Of a stretch of 18,846 bases of DNA, positions 13,881 through 18,846 are shown one piece after another. Origin of the DNA: JAWLCG01 sp041687295 (GTDB lineage Bacteria; Planctomycetota; Phycisphaerae; SM23-33; FEN-1343); NCBI GenBank assembly GCA_041687295.1, contig JAWLCG010000053.1:1-18846 (forward strand), given 5' to 3'. The translations under genes and the position numbers were made by a program. Below the pieces are notes generated by a model. It was not told the origin of the DNA. It saw only the letters and a program-made list of their open reading frames with translations, and ran no database searches. Positions within the stretch are counted from its first letter, which is position 1. Each line of letters begins with the position of its first letter.

Positions 13881-15718
13881 GCGGCCGAACCGAGATCCGC
13901 GTGGGGCTCGGCTCGTGCTGCCAGGCCAGCGGCAGCGGCGACGTGTGGCGCGCCCTGCAGTCGGCCCTGGCGGCGATGGGCTCACCGGCCGACCTGCGCG
14001 ACGGCGCCTGCGTCGGCATGTGCCACCGCGTGCCGATGGTGGAGGTCATCGAGCCCGGCGGGCGCAGCACGCTCTACGGCAACGTGACCGCCCAGGCCGT
14101 GCCGGGCATCCTTCGGCGGCACCTCAAGCCCGTCGGCGCGGGCCGGGCCGTGCGGTGGGGGGCCCGGCAGACATGGCAGCGCCTCACGCGGGACGAGGCG
14201 TGGAACCGCCCAGAGCGGTTCGTGGTGGACCTGGCCGCCGAGGCCCCGCGGGCGTTCCTGGACGGGCAGGTTCGCATCGCGATGGCCGGCTGCGGGCAGA
14301 CCGACCCGATCGACCTGTCCGAGTACCGCCGCGTGGGCGGCTACAAGGCCCTGGCGAAAGTTCTTTCGACGATGGCGCCCGGCGAGGTCATCGACGCCGT
14401 CGAGCGTAGCGGCCTGCGGGGCCGGGGGGGCGCAGGCTTCCCCACGGGGCGAAAGTGGCGCACCGTCGCCGCCCAGGCCGACGGCGTCCGCTACGCCGTG
14501 GTCAACGGCGACGAGGGCGACCCCGGCGCGTTCATGGACCGCATGCTGCTGGAGGGCTACCCCTTCCGCATCCTGGAGGGGCTCACGATCGCCGCCTACG
14601 CCGTGGGGGCGGGCGAGGCCTTCTTCTACATCCGCCAGGAGTACCCGCTGGCCGTCGAGCACGTGGCCGACGCCATCGCCGCCGCCGAGGCCGCCAACCT
14701 GCTGGGCGAGGACATCCTGGGCAGCGGCTTTTCGCTGAAGGTGCACATCCGCCAGGGCGCCGGCGCGTTCGTCTGCGGCGAGGAGACGGCCCTGCTGGCC
14801 AGCCTCCAGGGCCGACGGGGCCAACCCCGCCCCCGCCCGCCCTACCCGGCCGAGCAGGGCCTGTGGGGCCGACCGACCCTCGTCAGCAACGTCGAGACCT
14901 ACGCCGACGTGCCGTTCATCCTCGCCAATGGGCCCGAGGCCTTCGCCGCCCTGGGCACCACGCACAGCGCGGGCACGAAGGTGTTCGCCCTGGCCGGCAA
15001 GGTCGCCCGCGGCGGGCTGATCGAGGTGCCCATGGGCACCACGCTGGAGCACATCGTCCACACCATCGGCGGCGGCACGCGGACGGGCCGACCGGTCAAG
15101 GCCGTGCAGATCGGCGGGCCCAGCGGCGGCTGTCTGCCGGCGTCGCGCCTGGACACGCCGGTGGACTTCGACGCCCTCACCGAGGCCGGCGCCATGATGG
15201 GCTCGGGCGGGCTGGTCGTGCTGGACGAGGACGACTGCATGGTCGACATCGCCCGCTACTTCCTGCAATTCACCCAGCACGAGTCGTGCGGGCGGTGCAC
15301 CTTCTGCCGCATCGGCACCCAGCGGATGCTGGAGATCCTCAACCGCCTCTGCGGCGGGCAGGGCCGAGCCGAAGACCTCGACACGCTCGAGGCCCTGGCC
15401 GGGCAGGTGCGGCAGGGCAGCCTGTGCGGCCTGGGACGCACCGCGCCCAACCCGGTGCTCAGCACGCTGCGCTACTTCCGCGACGAGTACGAGGCCCACC
15501 TCGCCGGCCGATGCCCCGCCGGATGCTGTGCGGCCCTGACGGCCTACCGCGTCACCGACGACTGCATCGGCTGTACGCTGTGCGCGAAGGTGTGCCCCGT
15601 CACCGCGATCGAGCCCCAGCCCTACCGCCGACACAGCATCGACATGAACCTGTGCACCCGCTGCCACATGTGCGTCCCCGCCTGCCCGGCCAAGGCCATC
15701 CGGACTGGGGATTTTTGA
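13877..15718 (+). CDS. HydB/NuoF-type NADH-FMN subunit with extra Fe-S domains
   Basis: 613 aa. Domains in order: N-terminal thioredoxin-like ferredoxin domain with Cys14/15/45/49; NuoF core with GRGGAGFPTGRKW (182-194) for NADH/FMN, NGDEGDPGAFMDR (210-222) and GAGAFVCGEETALL (294-307); the N3-type cluster motif SCGRCTFCR (470-478) plus Cys517; and a C-terminal 2x[4Fe-4S] domain, 563/566/569/573 and 593/596/599/603. This is the layout of HydB of bifurcating hydrogenases and of NuoF-like subunits in related flavin complexes. It should exchange electrons between NAD(H), FMN and Fe-S chains with the NuoE domain encoded just upstream. ATG 13877 overlaps that gene, with ggagg at 13865-13869. The last residues Asp-Phe and the TGA stop lie inside the repeat arm that starts at 15710. 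No hydrogenase catalytic subunit is in the window. Confidence 0.93.
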   Translation: MSGRTEIRVGLGSCCQASGSGDVWRALQSALAAMGSPADLRDGACVGMCHRVPMVEVIEPGGRSTLYGNVTAQAVPGILRRHLKPVGAGRAVRWGARQTWQRLTRDEAWNRPERFVVDLAAEAPRAFLDGQVRIAMAGCGQTDPIDLSEYRRVGGYKALAKVLSTMAPGEVIDAVERSGLRGRGGAGFPTGRKWRTVAAQADGVRYAVVNGDEGDPGAFMDRMLLEGYPFRILEGLTIAAYAVGAGEAFFYIRQEYPLAVEHVADAIAAAEAANLLGEDILGSGFSLKVHIRQGAGAFVCGEETALLASLQGRRGQPRPRPPYPAEQGLWGRPTLVSNVETYADVPFILANGPEAFAALGTTHSAGTKVFALAGKVARGGLIEVPMGTTLEHIVHTIGGGTRTGRPVKAVQIGGPSGGCLPASRLDTPVDFDALTEAGAMMGSGGLVVLDEDDCMVDIARYFLQFTQHESCGRCTFCRIGTQRMLEILNRLCGGQGRAEDLDTLEALAGQVRQGSLCGLGRTAPNPVLSTLRYFRDEYEAHLAGRCPAGCCAALTAYRVTDDCIGCTLCAKVCPVTAIEPQPYRRHSIDMNLCTRCHMCVPACPAKAIRTGDF

Positions 15719-15769
15719 TTTTTGATTGCAGATTTTCGATCGAAGACGGCGGGCGCCACGCAGCAGAGA

Positions 15770-15804
15770 TCGGTATATAGCCCCGGGCTTGCCCGGGGTC
15801 TTCG
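15770..15804 (+). repeat. dispersed CCCCGGGC palindrome, copy 4 (full 35 bp)
   Basis: By eye identical over 35 bases to 6673-6707 and the reverse complement of 16473-16507, which is only about 670 bases downstream inside a coding region. Confidence 0.92.
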
Positions 15805-15817
15805 ATGGCGACAGAGG

Positions 15818-15860
15818 CGTAGGCTGGGACAGAGCGGCGCAGCCGCGGCGTCCCACCTTC
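15818..15860 (+). repeat. cgtaggctgggac/gtcccaccttc repeat, diverged
   Basis: Begins cgtaggctggga and ends gcgtcccaccttc, the reverse-orientation form of the family at 10082-10170 and 18765-18801, with ga replacing the usual gg in the core and the complementary change in the other half. Confidence 0.7.
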
Positions 15861-15963
15861 GGACGAAGGCGGAACAGCGCGCGAAGCAGTCCAACGGGAG
15901 CGATCGAAAATCGCAGATCAAAAACCAAAAATCACCCTGACCGTCGACGGTCAGGCGGTCACG

Positions 15964-17538
15964 GTGGACCGCGGCGCGACGCTGCTGGACGCGGCCTCGG
16001 CGGCGGGCGTGCACGTGCCGACGCTGTGCCACCTCGTCGGTTCGGCCGAGCCGAGCATCTCGTGCATGGTGTGCGTCGTCCGCGTGGCCGGGCGGGGGCC
16101 GTTGGTGCCCGCCTGCGCGACGCCGGCGGAGGAGGACCAGGCCGTCTTCACCGACGACGAGGGCATCCGCTCGGCCCGGCGGTCGGCGATCGAGCTGCTG
16201 CTGAGCGACCACCTCGGCGAGTGCCAGGCCCCCTGCGAACTCGCCTGCCCGACGCACTGGGACGTGCCGGGCTTTATGGACGCCCTGCGCGAGGACCGGA
16301 CCGATCTAGCGGCCCAGATCAGCCACGACGGCCTGGCCCTGCCGGCGGTGCTCGGCGAGATCTGCCCCGCGCCCTGCCAGAAGGCGTGCCGACGCGGCGA
16401 GCGCGATGCGCCGGTCCGCATCCGCGAGTTGCACGGGCACGTGGGGCGGATGGAGGTGGCGACCGCCCGACCCGAAGACCCCGGGCAAGCCCGGGGCTAT
16501 ATACCGAAAGAGGACCCCGGGCAAGCCCGGGGCTATATGGAGGACACGCCCGCGGTGGCGGTGGTCGGCGCGGGGGCGGCGGGACTGGCGGCGGCGGGTC
16601 GGCTGGCGGGGCGGGGGGCGGCGGTGACGGTCTTCTTCGCCGGGCCGGTGCCGGGCGGGTCGCTGCGGGCGCAGGCGGAGCTGTCGGCTGAGGCGCTGGA
16701 GGCGGATCTGCGGAGCCTGGAGCGTTGGCGCGTGCAGTGGCGGCCTGGCTCGCGCCTGGGCGAGGACCTCTCGCTGGAGGGGTTGCTGAGCGACTTCGCC
16801 GCGGTGGTGCTGGCCACGGGCGATCGGCTCGACAGCGAGGCGTGGACGGCGATGGGCCTGGGGATTGACGACGCCGGCCGACTGGCGGTGGACCGCCCGT
16901 CGCGTCAGACGTCTCGGCCCGGCGTGTTCGCGGCCGGCGCCTGCGCGGGCCGGGGTGGCCTGGCTGTGCGGGTCGTCGCCGACGGCCTGGCGGCGGCCGA
17001 GGCGGTGCTCCAGCACTTGGCCGGCGAGCCGGTGACCGGCCCGGCCCGGGCGCGGAACGTCCGCTACGGGCCGCTGGAGGAAGACGAGCGCGCCCAGCTC
17101 TGGGCGCAGGCCGGCGACAGCGGGGCGGGGCCCGACGAGGCCGTCGTCGATGCCGCCAGCGCCATCGCGGCGGCCAATCGCTGCCTGCTGTGCGGCTGTG
17201 AGGGCCACGACGCCTGCCGCCTGCGGCAGCTGGCGACGGAGCTGGGGGCCCGGGTGAGCGGCTTTGCGGGCCAGCGTCGGCCCTGGGCGCGGGACGCGTC
17301 GCACGGGGCGCTTGTCTTCGAGGGCCATAAGTGTATCCTGTGCGGCTCGTGCATCGGCCGATCGGACGGCGGCCTGGCCTTCGCGGGCCGGGGGTTCACC
17401 GCCCGCGTGGCCACGCCCTACGACCAGCCCTGGGCGACGGCCCTGGCCCGTACGGACGGCTCGCTGGCCGACGCCTGCCCGACCCGTGCGATCCGTCGCA
17501 AGCGGCCCGGCCCGCCGGAGGGCCCGGAGAGCCCATGA
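15964..17538 (+). CDS. [2Fe-2S]/GltD-like iron-sulfur flavoprotein lacking the NAD(P)H domain
   Basis: 524 aa from GTG 15964, but homology begins earlier, at ITLTVDG from 15931, with no ATG there. Domains: NuoG-type [2Fe-2S] with Cys22/34/37/51; GltD-type N-terminal Fe-S domain (Cys87/91/95 and 134/138/142); FAD Rossmann GAGAAGLAAAG (202-212); a C-terminal CLLCGC region (407-418) and a cluster from Cys457/460/463 with Cys505. The second, NAD(P)H-binding Rossmann domain of GltD is absent: VLATG (282-286) leads within about 30 residues to GVFAAGAC. The FAD-ribose acid after the second strand is Phe225 (VTVFF), and the Asp of GVFAAGD is Ala326. Residues about 169-192 come from two palindrome copies. 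The stop overlaps the MFS gene. Likely partner of the HydB/NuoF-like subunit; catalysis by the flavin domain is doubtful. Confidence 0.82.
   Translation: MDRGATLLDAASAAGVHVPTLCHLVGSAEPSISCMVCVVRVAGRGPLVPACATPAEEDQAVFTDDEGIRSARRSAIELLLSDHLGECQAPCELACPTHWDVPGFMDALREDRTDLAAQISHDGLALPAVLGEICPAPCQKACRRGERDAPVRIRELHGHVGRMEVATARPEDPGQARGYIPKEDPGQARGYMEDTPAVAVVGAGAAGLAAAGRLAGRGAAVTVFFAGPVPGGSLRAQAELSAEALEADLRSLERWRVQWRPGSRLGEDLSLEGLLSDFAAVVLATGDRLDSEAWTAMGLGIDDAGRLAVDRPSRQTSRPGVFAAGACAGRGGLAVRVVADGLAAAEAVLQHLAGEPVTGPARARNVRYGPLEEDERAQLWAQAGDSGAGPDEAVVDAASAIAAANRCLLCGCEGHDACRLRQLATELGARVSGFAGQRRPWARDASHGALVFEGHKCILCGSCIGRSDGGLAFAGRGFTARVATPYDQPWATALARTDGSLADACPTRAIRRKRPGPPEGPESP
16473..16507 (-). repeat. 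dispersed palindrome, copy 5, in frame inside a gene
   Basis: Exact reverse complement of the 35-base copies at 6673 and 15770. In the coding frame it contributes EDPGQARGYIP to the linker just before the FAD Rossmann motif. The frame is preserved. Confidence 0.92.
16515..16538 (-). repeat. dispersed palindrome, copy 6, in frame inside a gene
   Basis: Second inverted copy, starting 36 bases (12 codons) after copy 5 and again encoding EDPGQARGY, followed by Met instead of Ile. It is slightly truncated at its far end (tatatgg). The period of exactly 12 codons keeps the frame. Confidence 0.9.
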
Positions 17539-18725
17539 TCCCGTTTTCGGTTCACTACTTCGCCCTGTTCATCCTTCACGCGACGTTCGCACCCTACTTC
17601 CAGGTGCTGCTCAAGTCGCGGGGGTTCGAGAAGTCGCAGATCGGCCTGCTGCTGGCGGGGGCCGAGCTGTGCGGCGTGCTGGGGCCCTTCCTGCTGGCCC
17701 GCCTGGCCGACCGGCTCGGGCGGCGCAAGGGCATCCTGATGGCGGCCACGCTGATCTCGGCGGGCCTGGCCGTGCCGCTGGCGCAGGTCGAGAGCTTCTG
17801 GGCGGCCCTGCCGATGGTGATGGCCTTCGGCTTCGCCGTCCGCACGGCCATCCCGATGACCGACGCGCTGGCCTCGGCCGAGCTGCCCGACCCGGCCCAC
17901 CAGTACGGGCGGGTGCGGGCCTTCGGCACGATCGGCTTCGTGGGCACGCTGCTGGTCATCCGCCTGTTCACGCTGGTCGACGAGACCCGCTCGGTCTCGA
18001 TGATGCACGCCCTGGTCGTCGGCGCCCTGGCGTGCTTCTGCACGGCCCTGCTGGTACCCGACCGCCACCGCCGCACGACCCGCCCGGCCCTGTCGGCGCG
18101 CGACGGGGGCGACTTCGACCGCAGCTTCTGGCTGTGGATGCTGGCGATCCTGGCCAGCCAATTCGGCATGGGCGCCCACTACGCCTTCTTCACCCTCTAC
18201 GGGCGCGAGGTGCTGGGCCTGCAGTACGCGGCCTGGCTGTGGGCGATCGGTTCGGCGACGGAGCTGCCGTTCATCTTCTTCGGCGGCTGGTTCGTGCGGC
18301 GATGGGGCCTGCGGTGGATGCTCGGCCTGGCGATGCTGGCCGTCACGGTGCGGCTGTGGACCTACGCCGCCCTGCCCTACGCCTGGTCCGTCATCCCCAT
18401 CCAGGCGACTCACGCGCTGACGTTCGGCGTGTTCCACTGCGCGACGATCGAGTACCTCCGCCGCAAGGTCGACCCGGCCCGGCTGGGCACGGGCATGGCC
18501 ATCCTCATGGGCTTCCGCTTCGGCCTGGCCAGCGTGCTGGCGGCCTCGATGGGCGGGTTCCTGCTGGACGCCTTCGCCGACAAGCCCACCGGCTACGCCA
18601 TGCTCTACGGACTCTACGGCATCCCCCCGCTGCTGGCGGGCCTGGCCGTGCTGCTGTGGCGCAAGGGCTTCGCCCTGCCGGGCCCCCGCCAAGCCGCCCG
18701 GGGCCCCGAACCGGCCAAGGCGTAG
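17535..18725 (+). CDS. MFS transporter, MFS_1-like
   Basis: 396-aa inner-membrane transporter of the major facilitator superfamily with about 11-12 hydrophobic segments. The loop ARLADRLGRRKG (about 55-66) between helices 2 and 3 is the MFS signature, and the second half has a weaker equivalent near GGWFVRRWGLRWM. The pattern of FALFILHATFAPYFQVLLKSRG at the start and the AIPMTDA and YGRVRAFGTIGF segments resemble the MFS_1-like group (nucleoside and phenylpropionate permease relatives). ATG 17535 overlaps the previous stop by ATGA, so it is translationally coupled to the Fe-S locus; ggaga lies at 17526-17530. Substrate unknown. Its place in a redox operon suggests uptake or export of a compound reduced or oxidised by the complex, which is inference. 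Confidence 0.88.
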   Translation: MIPFSVHYFALFILHATFAPYFQVLLKSRGFEKSQIGLLLAGAELCGVLGPFLLARLADRLGRRKGILMAATLISAGLAVPLAQVESFWAALPMVMAFGFAVRTAIPMTDALASAELPDPAHQYGRVRAFGTIGFVGTLLVIRLFTLVDETRSVSMMHALVVGALACFCTALLVPDRHRRTTRPALSARDGGDFDRSFWLWMLAILASQFGMGAHYAFFTLYGREVLGLQYAAWLWAIGSATELPFIFFGGWFVRRWGLRWMLGLAMLAVTVRLWTYAALPYAWSVIPIQATHALTFGVFHCATIEYLRRKVDPARLGTGMAILMGFRFGLASVLAASMGGFLLDAFADKPTGYAMLYGLYGIPPLLAGLAVLLWRKGFALPGPRQAARGPEPAKA

Positions 18726-18846
18726 GCCGGGTCGGGCGCAGGGCCGGCGGGTTCGGCCGGGGGAGAAGGTGGGGCTCCGCTGCGCTGCGCCCCAGCCTAC
18801 GGCGCGGCCCAGCTTCGGAGGCGGGGGCGCCGCCCCACCGTGGCCC
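18726..18846 (+). other. intergenic tail with one gaaggtgggg-family repeat arm
   Basis: 121 bases after the MFS stop. It contains a gtaggccgggtcgggcg string similar to one near 6854, then one arm of the repeat family (18765-18801). No gene or clear terminator is seen before the window ends. Confidence 0.6.
18765..18801 (+). repeat. gaaggtgggg-to-cagcctacg repeat arm
   Basis: 37 bases starting gaaggtggggct and ending gccccagcctacg, matching each arm of the inverted repeat at 10082-10170 with few changes in the middle. Only a single arm is seen here, though gcgccgccccacc near 18828 may be a remnant of the other. Confidence 0.8.

Larger units (their letters stand above)
15710..15933 (+). mobile_element. 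224-bp segment with imperfect 33-bp terminal inverted repeats
   Basis: The left arm (15710-15742, gatttttgatttttgattg onward) and right arm (15901-15933) are inverted and match at 28 of 33 positions by eye. Between them lie the CCCCGGGC palindrome (15770-15804) and a member of the gaaggtgggg/ccccagcctac family (15818-15860). There is no transposase, and no clear target-site duplication is seen. The segment supplies the last two codons and stop of the NuoF-like gene and ends at the Ile codon where the ferredoxin fold of the next gene begins. It could be a MITE-like element or a nest of repeats; A-rich tails of the same kind precede 1591 and 7061. Confidence 0.6.

Noticed and set aside
11253..13985. 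Minus-strand open frame of about 910 codons opposite the redox genes
   Set aside because: Antisense shadow of genes with clear cysteine motifs; its translation is Gly/Ala/Arg/Gln-rich without domains.
13877..15718. Ordinary complex I NuoEFG cluster
   Set aside because: The NuoF-like protein has HydB-type extra domains, the NuoE domain is fused to NapH, the third subunit is GltD-like rather than NuoG, and no nuo membrane-arm genes are in the window.
13982..15928. Minus-strand open frame of about 650 codons opposite the NuoF-like gene
   Set aside because: Antisense shadow; its start lies within repeat sequence.
15710..15933. Classical insertion sequence between the NuoF-like and GltD-like genes
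   Set aside because: Too short for a transposase, none is encoded, and no target-site duplication is seen; only a MITE-like or nested-repeat origin remains.

Overview
The window is very GC-rich and every supported gene lies on the + strand. It suggests a planctomycete-type bacterium, probably Phycisphaerae-like. I infer this from the gene content (two Gfo/Idh/MocA oxidoreductases, a URO-D-family protein, Amidohydrolase_2, an NHL propeller, NuoF/GltD-type iron-sulfur proteins) and from dense intergenic nests of short palindromic and 'cagaggacacagag'-type repeats. No rRNA, tRNA, CRISPR array or transposase is visible, and taxonomy cannot be proven from this sequence alone.

Left half (1-9637), carbohydrate-type catabolism. 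A class-III aminotransferase, cut by the window edge, is followed after a repeat nest by a compact four-gene operon: Gfo/Idh/MocA dehydrogenase (1591), arabinose/fucose isomerase-like protein (2763), FGGY sugar kinase (4160) and Amidohydrolase_2 (5614). The last two joins are ATGA overlaps. After a second nest comes a stand-alone URO-D-family gene (7061), then a third nest and a second Gfo/Idh/MocA protein (8513) with an EKP-to-EVP change. Isomerase plus kinase, and dehydrogenase plus possible lactonase, point to catabolism of an unidentified sugar or sugar acid.

Middle (9638-10338), 701 bases with no credible gene. It holds a 23-bp tandem repeat, a perfect 25-bp-stem hairpin and a large imperfect inverted repeat.

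Right half (10339-18725), a redox locus and the most interesting part. It encodes an N-terminally anchored NHL-type propeller with a GCCNP motif, a TAT-signal four-[4Fe-4S] NapG-like ferredoxin, a membrane NapH-like polyferredoxin fused to a NuoE-like [2Fe-2S] domain, a HydB/NuoF-type FMN/NADH subunit with extra clusters, a [2Fe-2S]/GltD-like protein without its NAD(P)H domain, and an MFS transporter. Cytoplasmic NADH chemistry is thereby physically fused to a NapGH-type transmembrane electron path. I read this as a candidate undescribed NADH-linked membrane electron-transfer complex related to the HydBC/StnABC families; direction and terminal partner are unknown.

Repeats have invaded this locus. 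A 224-bp segment with 33-bp imperfect terminal inverted repeats separates the NuoF-like and GltD-like genes, supplies the stop of the first and leaves the second without a normal start at the expected domain boundary. Two copies of the dispersed CCCCGGGC palindrome also sit in frame inside the GltD-like gene.
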